DNA of 13,234 nucleotides from Actinomycetes bacterium (GTDB lineage Bacteria; Actinomycetota; Thermoleophilia; Solirubrobacterales; Solirubrobacteraceae): NCBI GenBank assembly GCA_023405705.1, contig JAEXXR010000320.1, positions 1-13,234 of the forward strand. The letters run 5' to 3'. The translations under genes were made by a program, and so were the position numbers. This document shows positions 1-9,596 of the stretch, in pieces (positions within the stretch are counted from its first letter, which is position 1; the number at the start of each line of letters is the position of its first letter). The notes beneath the pieces are model-generated. The model was not told the origin of the DNA. It saw nothing but the letters and a program-made list of their open reading frames with translations, and did no database searches.

Positions 1-1067
1 GCCGCCTGCTCGACGGCCGCACCGCCGGCCGCCGGCTGCTGACGCGGCGCGAGCCGATCGGCCCGATCGCCGCCTTCACCGCCTGGAACTTCCCGCTGCT
101 GCTGCCCGGCCGCAAGCTCGCCGCGGCGCTCGCCGCCGGCTGCTCGGTCGTGCTGAAGCCGGCCGAGGAGGCGCCGCTCTCCGCGCTGCGGCTCGCGCAC
201 GCGTGCATGGAGGCCGGCCTTCCCGACGGCGCGCTGAACGTCGTGATGGGCGACCCCGCGGCGATCAGCGCCCATCTGATCGCCTCCCCCGTGATCCGCA
301 AGGTCTCGCTGACCGGCTCGGTGCCGGTCGGGCGCACGCTGCTGCACCATGCCGCCGACGCGGTCAAGCCGGCCGCGATGGAGCTGGGAGGCCACGCGCC
401 GGTGCTCGTCTTCGCCGACGCCGACGCGTGCGCGGTCGCGCAGGCGGCGGTCGCGGCGAAGTTCCGCAACGCCGGCCAGGTCTGCGCCTCCCCCACCCGC
501 TTCCTCGTCGAGGCGCCGATCGCCGACGCCTTCCAGGAGGCGTTCGTGGAGGCGGCGAGCGGGCTGACGGTCGGCCCCGGCGCCGATCCCGCGACCGAGG
601 TCGGGCCGCTGACGACGCGCCGCCAGCTGGAGGCCGTCCACGGCCTCGTCGAGGAGGCCGCCGGCCGCGGCGCGAAGGTGCGCCTGGGCGGCAGCGCGCT
701 CGACCGCCCCGGCAACTTCTACGCTCCCTCCGTGCTGACCGAGGTCACGCCGGAGATGGAGATCATGACGACCGAGCCGTTCGGCCCGGTCGCGCCGATC
801 GCGACGTTCGACTCGCTCGACGACGCGATCGCTCAGGCCAACTCGACCCCGTTCGGGCTGGCCAGCTACGTGTTCACGACGAGCACCCGCACGGCGTTCC
901 TGGCGTCGGAGCGGCTGGAGGCAGGCATGGTCGGAGTCGGAACGTTCGCGATCGCGACGGCCGAGGCGCCGTTCGGCGGCGTGAGGGACTCGGGCTTCGG
1001 CCGCGAGGGCGGCCCAGAGGGCATCGAGGACTATCTCGTCACCAAGTACATGGCGATCGAGCTGTGA
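1..1067 (+). CDS. Aldehyde dehydrogenase (NAD(P)-dependent, succinate-/ketoglutarate-semialdehyde type), 5'-truncated by window edge
   Basis: The reading frame enters from the left edge (first full codon at 3) and gives 354 residues of a family usually near 480, so about 125 N-terminal residues are missing. Visible ALDH hallmarks are the AFTAWNFP segment, GCSVVLKPAEE, a Rossmann-type LTGSVPVGR, the general-base Glu in MELGGHAP (codon at 381-383), the catalytic Cys in NAGQVCASPTRF (codon at 483-485) and EPFGPVAPI near the end. These fit the succinate-semialdehyde dehydrogenase branch, which also holds alpha-ketoglutarate-semialdehyde dehydrogenases of pentose oxidation. The enzyme would oxidise a semialdehyde to the acid in the cytosol. 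Its stop overlaps the start of the downstream sugar-acid-type dehydratase, so a role in sugar-acid catabolism is inferred. The exact substrate cannot be read from sequence. Confidence 0.93.
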   Translation, partial: RLLDGRTAGRRLLTRREPIGPIAAFTAWNFPLLLPGRKLAAALAAGCSVVLKPAEEAPLSALRLAHACMEAGLPDGALNVVMGDPAAISAHLIASPVIRKVSLTGSVPVGRTLLHHAADAVKPAAMELGGHAPVLVFADADACAVAQAAVAAKFRNAGQVCASPTRFLVEAPIADAFQEAFVEAASGLTVGPGADPATEVGPLTTRRQLEAVHGLVEEAAGRGAKVRLGGSALDRPGNFYAPSVLTEVTPEMEIMTTEPFGPVAPIATFDSLDDAIAQANSTPFGLASYVFTTSTRTAFLASERLEAGMVGVGTFAIATAEAPFGGVRDSGFGREGGPEGIEDYLVTKYMAIEL

Positions 1068-2761
1068 GCGGCGGCGTCTTCAAGAACCTCACGAGCTACG
1101 GCGACGACGGCTTCAGCAGGTTCCTGCGCCGCTCGTTCCTGGCCAGCGCGGGGATCGACCGCGAGGACCTCGACCGTCCCGTCGTCGGGATCGTCGACAC
1201 CTCCTCCGACTACACGACGTGCCACCGCGACATGCCGAAGCTGGTCGAGGCGGTCAGACGCGGCGTGCTGCAGGCCGGCGGGATGCCGTTCGTCTTCCCG
1301 GCGATGTCGCTGGCGGAGATCCAGACCTCGCCGAGCGCGATGCTGTTCCGCAACCTGATGGCGATGCAGGTCGAGGAGTCGATCCGCTCGCAGCCGATGG
1401 ACGCCGTCGTGCTGCTCGGCGGCTGCGACAAGACCGTCCCCGCCGAGCTGATGGCGGCCGCCTCCGCCGACGTGCCGGCGACGCTGGTCGTGACCGGGCC
1501 GATGATGGCCGGCAGCTGGCGCGGCCAGCGCGTCGGCGCCTGCACCGACTGCCGCCGGCTGTGGAGCTCGCACCGCGGCGGCGAGATCGACGAGGCCCAG
1601 ATCGAGGAGGTCGAGCAGGCGCTCTGCCCGACCGCCGGCACCTGCATGGTGATGGGCACCGCCTCGACGATGGCCTGCGTCGTGGAGGCGCTCGGGCTGA
1701 TGCCGCCCGGCTCCGCGACCGCGCCGGCGCCGTCGGCCGACCGGCTGCGGATCGGCGTCGCCAGCGGCCGCCTCGCTGTCGAGCTGGCGGCCGCCGGGCT
1801 GAGACCGACGCAGATCCTCACGCGCCCGGCGTTCGAGAACGCGATCGCGGTGCTGAACGCGATCGGCGGCTCGACCAACGCGATCGTCCACCTGCTCGCG
1901 ATCGCGCGGCGGGCCGGCGTCGACCTGACGCTCGACGACTTCGAGCGGATCGCCGCGCGCGTGCCGCTGCTGGTCGACTGCAAGCCGTCGGGCACCGGCT
2001 ACCTGGAGGACATGCACAAGGCCGGCGGGATGCCGGCGCTGCTGTCGATCCTCGAGCCGCTGCTCGACACCTCGGTGATCGACGTCACCGGCACGCCGCT
2101 GTCCGAGCGGATCGCGGCCTTCCGCGAGCGCGACGGGTACGTCGACCACAGGGTGATCCGGCCGCTGGAGGACCCGCTCGGGCCGACCGGCGCGCTCGCG
2201 ATCGTGCGCGGCAACCTCGCCCCGGACGGCGCCGTCGTGAAGGTCGCCGCGGCGACCGAGCGCCTGCTCGTCCACCAGGGGCCGGCGATCGTCGTCGACT
2301 CGCCGGGCGAGGCGACCGCCAAGCTCGACGACCCCGACCTCGACGTCACGCCCGACCACGTGCTCGTGCTGCGCAACGCCGGCCCGGTCGGCGCCGGCAT
2401 GCCGGAGGCCGGCTCGCTGCCGATCCCGCGCAGGCTGGCGCAGCAGGGCGTGCGCGACATGGTGCGCGTCTCTGACGCGCGCATGAGCGGAACCGCCTAC
2501 GGGACGACCGTCCTGCACTGCAGCCCGGAGGCAGCGATCGGCGGCCCGCTGGCGCTGCTGCGCGACGGCGACGTCGTCTCGCTCGACGTGCCGAGAGGCA
2601 GGATCGACGTGCTGCTCGACGACGCCGAGCTGGAGGCGCGCCGTGCCGACCTGAGACTGCCGCCGCTGCCCGAGCGCGGCTGGCGGCGGCTCTACCACGA
2701 GCACGTCGAGCAGGCCCACCTCGGCGCCGACCTCGACTTCCTGTCGGGCAGGGAGCGGTAG
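1064..2761 (+). CDS. IlvD/Edd-family [2Fe-2S] dehydratase (sugar-acid or dihydroxy-acid dehydratase)
   Basis: This is a 565-residue protein starting at GTG 1064, which overlaps the dehydrogenase stop (GTGA). No convincing ribosome-binding site precedes it, so translation is probably coupled. Three cysteines sit where the family binds its [2Fe-2S] cluster: C53 (SDYTTCHRDMP), C121 (GGCDKTVP) and C194 (CPTAGTC). The serine that acts as catalytic base in characterised sugar-acid dehydratases is present at S475 in SDARMSGTAYG. Length matches the family. The enzyme removes water from a dihydroxy or polyhydroxy acid to give a 2-keto-3-deoxy acid. Pairing with a semialdehyde dehydrogenase favours a pentonate or related sugar acid over branched-chain amino acid synthesis. 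Databases often label this subgroup dihydroxy-acid dehydratase, so the name alone should not be trusted. Family is certain; substrate is inferred. Confidence 0.93.
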   Translation: MSGGVFKNLTSYGDDGFSRFLRRSFLASAGIDREDLDRPVVGIVDTSSDYTTCHRDMPKLVEAVRRGVLQAGGMPFVFPAMSLAEIQTSPSAMLFRNLMAMQVEESIRSQPMDAVVLLGGCDKTVPAELMAAASADVPATLVVTGPMMAGSWRGQRVGACTDCRRLWSSHRGGEIDEAQIEEVEQALCPTAGTCMVMGTASTMACVVEALGLMPPGSATAPAPSADRLRIGVASGRLAVELAAAGLRPTQILTRPAFENAIAVLNAIGGSTNAIVHLLAIARRAGVDLTLDDFERIAARVPLLVDCKPSGTGYLEDMHKAGGMPALLSILEPLLDTSVIDVTGTPLSERIAAFRERDGYVDHRVIRPLEDPLGPTGALAIVRGNLAPDGAVVKVAAATERLLVHQGPAIVVDSPGEATAKLDDPDLDVTPDHVLVLRNAGPVGAGMPEAGSLPIPRRLAQQGVRDMVRVSDARMSGTAYGTTVLHCSPEAAIGGPLALLRDGDVVSLDVPRGRIDVLLDDAELEARRADLRLPPLPERGWRRLYHEHVEQAHLGADLDFLSGRER

Positions 2762-2804
2762 CGCGGCGCCCCCGCACGGGCGCGCCGCACTGCGGGAACG
2801 CAGA

Positions 2805-2828
2805 AGCGCCCCGCCGGCGGGGGGGGCT
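2805..2828. terminator. GC-rich hairpin between convergent genes (possible terminator)
   Basis: The self-complementary CCCCGCCGGCGGGG (2809-2822) is flanked by AGC (2805-2807) and GCT (2826-2828), 44 nt after the dehydratase stop. There is no T tract. The position between convergent transcripts is the main support. Confidence 0.4.
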
Positions 2829-2857
2829 CTCCGCGTCGCTGCAGATCGGCCTCCCAA

Positions 2858-2879
2858 GGCGGGCCGCCCAGGGCCCGCC
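2858..2879 (-). terminator. Hairpin just after katG (possible terminator)
   Basis: GGCGGGCC (2858-2865) pairs perfectly with GGCCCGCC (2872-2879) around a 6-nt loop, 8 nt beyond the katG stop on the minus strand. No clear U tract follows, as is common in GC-rich actinobacteria. With the hairpin at 2805-2828 it fills the gap between the two convergent genes. Confidence 0.45.
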
Positions 2880-2887
2880 CCAGCCGA

Positions 2888-5182
<2,295 letters not shown>

Positions 5183-5626
5183 TCAGGGGGTGCCGGCGGC
5201 GGTCGCCCGGCAGTCGGGGCAGCGGCCCCAGTAGACGACCTCGGCCTCGTCGATCTCGTAGCCGTGGTCGTCGGCCGCGTGCAGGCACGGCGCGACGCCG
5301 ACCGCGCAGTCGACGTCGACGATCGCGCCGCAGCCGCGGCAGATCAGGTGGTGGTGGTTGTCGGCGACCCGCGCCTCGTAGCGCGCGGGCGACCTCGACG
5401 GCTCGATCCGCCGCACGAGGCCCTTGTCGACGAGCGCGCCGAGCACGTCGTAGACCGCCTGCCGCGAGATCGTCCCGATCTCGCCGCGGACCGTCTCGGC
5501 CAGGTCGTCGGCCGTCGCGTGCGCATGCCCGTGGACCGCTCTCAGCACCGCGAGGCGCTGGGCGGTGACGTGAAGGCCGTGCTCGCGGAGGAGGTCGGCC
5601 GTCGGTGCGGGCGGAAGCGCGCTCAC
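5183..5626 (-). CDS. furA: Fur-family peroxide-stress regulator (FurA/CatR type) upstream of katG
   Basis: About 147 residues from GTG 5626; in-frame ATGs at 5638 and 5635 would add three or four. An N-terminal winged helix ([16 protein letters not shown], then [21 protein letters not shown]) is followed by a C-terminal metal-binding and dimer domain with [11 protein letters not shown] and a closing CPDC, the two CxxC pairs of the structural zinc site. In related actinobacterial proteins this regulator represses itself and the adjacent katG and is released by peroxide through metal-dependent oxidation; that role is inferred from family and context. I favour GTG 5626 because a TTGACA promoter with an 18-nt spacer would put the first transcribed base on that G. 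Against it, GAGG lies 5 nt before ATG 5635, which could serve a leadered message. Confidence 0.9.
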   Translation of the reverse strand: MSALPPAPTADLLREHGLHVTAQRLAVLRAVHGHAHATADDLAETVRGEIGTISRQAVYDVLGALVDKGLVRRIEPSRSPARYEARVADNHHHLICRGCGAIVDVDCAVGVAPCLHAADDHGYEIDEAEVVYWGRCPDCRATAAGTP

Positions 5627-5633
5627 GCCAAAC

Positions 5634-5663
5634 ATCATCGCCTCAAACTATGGACCTTGTCAA
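5634..5663 (-). promoter_or_regulatory. Promoter of furA(-katG)
   Basis: Consensus -35 TTGACA occupies 5663-5658 and a -10-like GATGAT (4 of 6 to TATAAT) occupies 5639-5634, with an 18-nt spacer. Seven bases later comes GTG 5626, so transcription probably starts on or next to that codon. A second possible -10, CATAGT, has no good -35 at the right distance. Confidence 0.55.
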
Positions 5664-5682
5664 GAACTTTCATCTTGCAAGG
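5655..5682. promoter_or_regulatory. Candidate FurA operator (imperfect dyad over the -35)
   Basis: On the plus strand CCTTGTCAAG (5655-5664) and CTTGCAAGG (5674-5682) are inverted repeats differing by one inserted base, separated by 9 AT-rich bases. The dyad covers the -35 box. Position next to a self-regulating Fur-family gene suggests the operator; I make no claim of matching a published box base by base. Confidence 0.5.
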
Positions 5683-5716
5683 TATGGCGCGAAGGCCACG
5701 CTCCGCGGAGCAGCGG

Positions 5717-5729
5717 CGCCCTGAGGGCG
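5717..5729 (-). terminator. Small hairpin after the secreted-protein gene (weak terminator candidate)
   Basis: CGCCC (5717-5721) and GGGCG (5725-5729) form a 5-bp stem with a 3-nt loop, about 45 nt beyond the secreted-protein stop. The palindrome CTCCGCGGAG lies at 5701-5710. No U tract is visible. Nothing else stands out between 5683 and 5773. Confidence 0.25.
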
Positions 5730-5773
5730 ACATGCACCCTCGGAGCACCGGCCCCCCGAACCCGGCCGCCGCG

Positions 5774-7987
5774 TCAGCCCGTGTAGCTCGGCGCCGATGC
5801 CGCGCGGCGGATCACGAGCGTGGCGCGGTCTCTGTTGTTGCGCAGGTTCGGGTCGGCGGTGCTCGTCGAGACGGCGACGTGGTTGACCAGCCGGCGCGGT
5901 CTGCGCGCCCGTATGACGGCGTGCAGGACGACCCGTCTGCCGGGCCGCAGCGCCGGGACGCGGCAGATGATCGGGCGTCTGCGCAGGCAGCGGCCGCGCG
6001 AGATCCGCAGGCTGACCACGTCGCGCGCCCGCGGCCCGAACTCGGTGCCGGCGACGTTGCGGGCCGTGTCGGGCCCGCGGTTGGTGACGACGATCGTGTA
6101 GCGGACCAGTCTCCCAACGGTCGTGACCGGCGTCGAGACGCGCTTGGTCACGCGCAGGTCGGCGCGCGGCCGGCTCGCTCTGACGAGGCCGGCGACCCCG
6201 CCGCTCGGCGGCGTCGGCGTGGTGGGCGGCTGCGGCGGCGTCGGCGGGACGACCACCGGCGGCTCCGCGCCCGGCGTGAAGCGGTTGACGTAGTCGCAGT
6301 CGAGGTCGGGCGCGGCGGCGGTCAGCGCGACCTCGATCCGCCCCTGCGCGCTCGGGTACGGCAGGCCGTTGCAGAAGACGGTGTCGATCGACCACTCGCC
6401 GTCGGGGTCGGGCGCCGGCCCGGTCTCGACGATCGTGTAGCGGCCGAGCTCCAGCTCGCCGAGGTCGTCGCCGCTCGCGCGCACCGACGTCCCCGTCGTC
6501 CTCGTCGTCGCGCGCTGCTCGCGCAGGAAGCTGCTGTCGCCGTCTCTGAAGACGGCGAACCCGGCCGTGCCGGTGCCGCCGAGCGTGATCTTTCTCAGCA
6601 CGATCGAGCCGGCGGGCTCGAAGCGATTGGTGAACTGGCAGACGCTGCCCGCGCCGGCCGTCAGCTCGATCGCCAGCGGCAGCTCGGTGCCGCGCGATCT
6701 GCCGTCGCAGACGATCTCGTCGAGCAGCCATCTGCCGCCGCGCCCCGGCGCGGGCGCGGTCTCGGTGACCTCGTAGCTCCCGGCCGGCAGCGACAGCGCC
6801 CCGCTGGAGACCGGCGCGCCCTCCTCGGTCGTCTCCAGCGTCGCGCGCTCGTCCCGCGCGTCGCCTGTGACGAGGAAGCCGAACCTGCCGATCGCGCCGA
6901 GCGTCGTCTTCACCAGCTCCAGCCCCGACGGCGGCGGCGCCAGCCGGTTGACGTAGGTGCAGGTGACGACGTCGCCGGCGGCGAGGCGGATGCTCGCGCT
7001 GCCGGCGGCGGCGTCGGTCGCGACGACGCTGCCGCCGCTGCTCGACGTGCAGGTCAGCGACGTCAGCCTCCAGCCCGCCTGCGGCACCTCGGCGATCGTC
7101 CACGGCGCGTCGGCGGCGCCGGTCTCGGCGCGGTAGAAGGTCGCCGCGCCGACGTCGCGCCCGGAGGCGTTGAGCGTGAAGGTGTGGTCGCTCGTGTAGG
7201 AGACGTTGCCCTCGAAGGTGAACGGGCTCGGGGCGGTCGCGTCGGGGTCGTCGACGACCTTGCGCACGACGATCGTCCCGCTCGTCGGCGGCGGTCTGAC
7301 GTAGTACGCGTAGCAGAAGACGTGGCGGGCGCCGGTCGGGTAGGCGATCCACTCGACGTTGTCGCCGTTGAGGTTGTCGATCGCGCAGCGCAGCGCAGCG
7401 AAGCCGTACTGGTCGGGGTAGGTTCTGTCGAGCACCGGGTCCTCGGGCGTGCCGCCCTGCAGCCACAGCCGGCTGCCGGTCGCGGCGAGCGCGGCCTGTT
7501 CGTCGGTCAGCGCGAGCGTGACCGCGCCGGCGAGCGTCTCGCCCGTGTCTCTGCCGGCGACGTCGAGCAGCGGCGTGCTCGCCTGCGTGACGATGCTCGT
7601 GGGAAACGCTCTCGTCAGCACCGTCAGCGCGCCCCACTTGCCCGTCGACGCTCTCGACGCGTAGTCGGTCCCGAGCGTGAAGCGCCAGCCGGGCAGCGGC
7701 TGGCAGCGCGGCTGCCCCGCCAGCTCCTTCGCCGGCTGGATCGCCTCGCCCGCGACGTAGGTCGTGTCGTCGCCGAGGTCGCGGAGGCTCTCCTGGATGT
7801 TGTTGCGAGCGCGGTTTGCGGAGACGTCGGGATAGTCGTCGCAGACGCGCGCCACGAAGGTGACGAGCCGGTCCGAGGCGGCCGCCGGCGCAGGCGCGGA
7901 GAGCGCGACCGACAGGGCGCAGACGGCCGTCGCGACCGCGACGACCCACGCTCCCCGAAGGCGTCTTCCCGAGATCCGGACCGACAT
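5774..7987 (-). CDS. Secreted multi-domain protein: three prealbumin-like (SpaA-type) repeats plus DUF11 domain
   Basis: 737 residues from ATG 7987; an in-frame GTG at 8023 would add 12, which I use for numbering. I chose 7987 because it gives a compact basic n-region (MSVRISGRRLRG), a hydrophobic core and an APAPAAA-type cleavage site near residue 49; neither start has a strong ribosome-binding site. Residues 51-245 form an unrecognised N-terminal domain with several cysteines. Three related units follow (about 248-361, 367-468, 471-583), each opening like IVVRK or LELVK and closing with YVNR or FTNRF, which resembles prealbumin-like folds of Gram-positive surface proteins. A Pro/Thr linker (587-610) leads to a DUF11-type domain (about 620-740) with TKRVSTPVTTVG, YTIVVTNRGPDTA and NLRNN. 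There is no LPxTG motif or C-terminal membrane segment, so it is probably released or bound non-covalently. Function unknown; adhesion or cell-envelope structure is the usual guess. Confidence 0.85.
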   Translation of the reverse strand: MSVRISGRRLRGAWVVAVATAVCALSVALSAPAPAAASDRLVTFVARVCDDYPDVSANRARNNIQESLRDLGDDTTYVAGEAIQPAKELAGQPRCQPLPGWRFTLGTDYASRASTGKWGALTVLTRAFPTSIVTQASTPLLDVAGRDTGETLAGAVTLALTDEQAALAATGSRLWLQGGTPEDPVLDRTYPDQYGFAALRCAIDNLNGDNVEWIAYPTGARHVFCYAYYVRPPPTSGTIVVRKVVDDPDATAPSPFTFEGNVSYTSDHTFTLNASGRDVGAATFYRAETGAADAPWTIAEVPQAGWRLTSLTCTSSSGGSVVATDAAAGSASIRLAAGDVVTCTYVNRLAPPPSGLELVKTTLGAIGRFGFLVTGDARDERATLETTEEGAPVSSGALSLPAGSYEVTETAPAPGRGGRWLLDEIVCDGRSRGTELPLAIELTAGAGSVCQFTNRFEPAGSIVLRKITLGGTGTAGFAVFRDGDSSFLREQRATTRTTGTSVRASGDDLGELELGRYTIVETGPAPDPDGEWSIDTVFCNGLPYPSAQGRIEVALTAAAPDLDCDYVNRFTPGAEPPVVVPPTPPQPPTTPTPPSGGVAGLVRASRPRADLRVTKRVSTPVTTVGRLVRYTIVVTNRGPDTARNVAGTEFGPRARDVVSLRISRGRCLRRRPIICRVPALRPGRRVVLHAVIRARRPRRLVNHVAVSTSTADPNLRNNRDRATLVIRRAASAPSYTG

Positions 7988-7989
7988 CG

Positions 7990-8009
7990 GACCGGGCTTA
8001 CCCACGGTC
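7990..8009 (-). other. Hairpin immediately before ATG 7987
   Basis: On the minus strand GACC and GGG pair with CCC and GGTC around a TAAG loop, with a 2-nt bulge. It ends two bases before ATG 7987, so it could cap or mask that start. If translation begins at GTG 8023 it is simply coding sequence. Confidence 0.25.
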
Positions 8010-8056
8010 GCCGCGATTGCCACCTGCCGGGGTCTCAGGCGAACAGCGAGCGGACC

Positions 8057-9415
8057 TCAGGCGGCGGCCGAGATCGCTCCGGTGAGGTGGTCGAGCGCGA
8101 CGTTGACGTGCATCCGCACGCCGGTCTCCAGCACCGAGTCGTCGGCGTAGAAGTGCGGGTTGTGGTTCATCGCTATGCCGCGGCCGCCCGGGATCTCGCC
8201 CATCGTGCCGTCGGGGCGCAGCTCGGTGTCCTGGGCGCCGAGCTGCAGGTAGGCGCCGCCGTATCTGTTGACGAAGTAGGAGACGTCGTCGTAGCCGAGC
8301 CCGGGCGGCGCTCTGACGAGGCGGTCGTGGCCGACGACGCGCTCCATCGTCGGCAGCACGGCGTCGATCCACGGCTGCGTGTTGTGGACGGCCGGCACCG
8401 GCTGGAGGAACTCGACCTCGGCGGTCGCGCCGTAGGCCTGCGCGACGTGCTCGGCGGTCCGTCTGACGTGGTCGCGCGCGACGTCCATGTCGGGCTCGAC
8501 GGTCGAGCGGATCGTGCCGAGCAGCGTCACCGACTCGCCGACGACGTTGAAGCGGCCCTCGTCCTCGACGTGGCCGATCGTGATCGCGAGCGGGTCGTAG
8601 CCGGGCAGCTGCCGGTAGACCTGGCCCATCGCCGCGATGATGTCGGCGGCCGGCGGCAGCGGGTCGATCCCGGCCCACGGCGTCGAGCCGTGGACGCCCT
8701 TGCCGTGGACTCTGATGCGGATCAGCACCGAGGCGCCGTACTGGTTGCCGGCGAGGTAGGCGACGACGCCCTTCGGATAGGGCGTCACGTGCATGCCGAA
8801 GACCATCGTCGGCGCGGGGTCTGAGAGCGCGCCCTCGGCGTCCATCTCGCGCGCGCCGCCGCGCTCGTCGATCGGCGGTCCCTCCTCGGCCGGCTGGAAG
8901 ACGAACAGGACGGTGCCGGGCAGCTCGTCGCGCGCGCCGGCGAGGACGGTCGCGGCGCCCATCAACATCGCGGTGTGGCAGTCGTGGCCGCAGGCGTGCG
9001 CGACCGGGTAGGGCCCGCCGGGGTAGTCGTGGTCGACGACGGTGGAGGAGAACGGCTCGCCCGACTCCTCTCTCAGCGGCAGCGCGTCGATGTCGGCGCG
9101 CAGCGCGACAACGCGGTCGCGGTCGCCGTCGCCGGCGCCGCGCAGCACGCCGACGACGCCGTTGCCGGCGATGCCGGTGCGGACCTCGTCGAGTCTCAAC
9201 GCGGTCAGGTGGTCGGCGATCAGCTTCGCCGTCTCGTGCTCGCGGTTGGACAGCTCGGGATGTCTGTGGATGTGGTGGCGCCAGGCGACGACCTGGTCGG
9301 CGACGCCGGCCGCGGCCGCGTCGAAGCGGTCGTGGAGGCCGTGCCGCGGAACCGTCTCGCCGGTCGGCTCGTGCCGCCCCAGCCGCTCCTTCCCGCTCAA
9401 CGCGAAGCACGCCAT
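8057..9415 (-). CDS. M20D-family metal-dependent amidohydrolase (N-acyl amino acid / IAA-amino acid hydrolase type)
   Basis: 452 residues starting at ATG 9415, fixed by AAGGAGG seven bases upstream. The M20D signature HHIHRHPELS (from residue 47) is followed by RADIDALP, the metal-binding HACGHDCH (H140, C142, H144), the Glu pair in QPAEEG (E177, E178), FGMHV (H209) and a C-terminal NHNPHF (H418 the likely last ligand). GHVEDEGRFNVV and HGKGVHGSTPW belong to the dimerisation domain. The family hydrolyses amide bonds of N-acyl or N-aryl amino acids and related conjugates in the cytosol; the substrate here is not predictable. About 30 residues precede the usual family start and look unstructured. 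It is transcribed divergently from the ArsR-type regulator, and an imperfect copy of that regulator's palindrome lies 22 bp upstream. The secreted-protein gene follows on the same strand but shares no obvious function. Confidence 0.93.
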   Translation of the reverse strand: MACFALSGKERLGRHEPTGETVPRHGLHDRFDAAAAGVADQVVAWRHHIHRHPELSNREHETAKLIADHLTALRLDEVRTGIAGNGVVGVLRGAGDGDRDRVVALRADIDALPLREESGEPFSSTVVDHDYPGGPYPVAHACGHDCHTAMLMGAATVLAGARDELPGTVLFVFQPAEEGPPIDERGGAREMDAEGALSDPAPTMVFGMHVTPYPKGVVAYLAGNQYGASVLIRIRVHGKGVHGSTPWAGIDPLPPAADIIAAMGQVYRQLPGYDPLAITIGHVEDEGRFNVVGESVTLLGTIRSTVEPDMDVARDHVRRTAEHVAQAYGATAEVEFLQPVPAVHNTQPWIDAVLPTMERVVGHDRLVRAPPGLGYDDVSYFVNRYGGAYLQLGAQDTELRPDGTMGEIPGGRGIAMNHNPHFYADDSVLETGVRMHVNVALDHLTGAISAAA

Positions 9416-9437
9416 CGGTTCCCCTCCTTGCCCAACG

Positions 9438-9453
9438 GTGACCAAGTCCTCAC
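9438..9453. promoter_or_regulatory. Imperfect copy of the ArsR operator upstream of the amidohydrolase
   Basis: GTGACCAAGTCCTCAC matches the perfect palindrome at 9567-9582 in 12 of 16 positions, including the whole left 8 bases and the final TCAC. It lies 22 bp before the amidohydrolase start, just above its ribosome-binding site, where a bound repressor could block expression. Confidence 0.4.
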
Positions 9454-9476
9454 GGCATGCCCTCGATTCCGGACCG

Positions 9477-9495
9477 TCGAACCGCGCGGGTTCGA
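9477..9495. repeat. Inverted repeat in the divergent intergenic region
   Basis: TCGAACC (9477-9483) and GGTTCGA (9489-9495) are perfect inverted arms with a 5-nt GCGCG spacer. It may be a protein-binding site or a leader hairpin for the amidohydrolase. Its sequence is unrelated to the ArsR palindrome. The rest of 9416-9566 shows nothing clear, and I could not find a convincing promoter for the amidohydrolase. Confidence 0.4.
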
Positions 9496-9559
9496 GGAGC
9501 GACCCGCGCCCGGTCCCGGACGGCGACCCTCCTTTGGGTCCGCGTGGCGCCCCCTCCGC

Positions 9560-9589
9560 TTGACATGTGACCAAACGGTCACCTATCGT
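9560..9589 (+). promoter_or_regulatory. Promoter of the arsR-type operon (apparently leaderless)
   Basis: Consensus -35 TTGACA (9560-9565), 18-nt spacer, -10 TATCGT (9584-9589; the TAT..T positions match). Seven bases later is GTG 9597, the predicted start codon, so the transcript probably begins at that codon. The geometry equals that of the furA promoter. Confidence 0.65.
9567..9582. promoter_or_regulatory. Perfect palindrome between -35 and -10 (candidate ArsR operator)
   Basis: GTGACC-AAAC-GGTCAC is a perfect 6+4+6 dyad wholly inside the promoter spacer. Binding here would exclude RNA polymerase, the usual mode of autoregulation for ArsR/SmtB-type winged-helix dimers. The regulator gene starts 14 bp downstream. 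Confidence 0.65.
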
Positions 9590-9596
9590 CCGCGAC

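Noticed and set aside
8030..8056. GGTCTCAGGCGAACAG on the plus strand, reminiscent of a glycine riboswitch core
   Set aside because: The paired helices and the rest of the core are missing, and there is no plus-strand gene downstream. The minus-strand sequence before the secreted protein also does not fit a c-di-GMP or c-di-AMP riboswitch.
9484..9500. GGTTCGAGG resembling a tRNA T-loop
   Set aside because: No matching T stem, anticodon arm or acceptor stem could be folded around it on either strand.
9567..9596. GTG 9567 as the start of the ArsR fusion
   Set aside because: These ten codons are the promoter spacer, operator and -10. Homology to ArsR proteins begins at the GTG at 9597.
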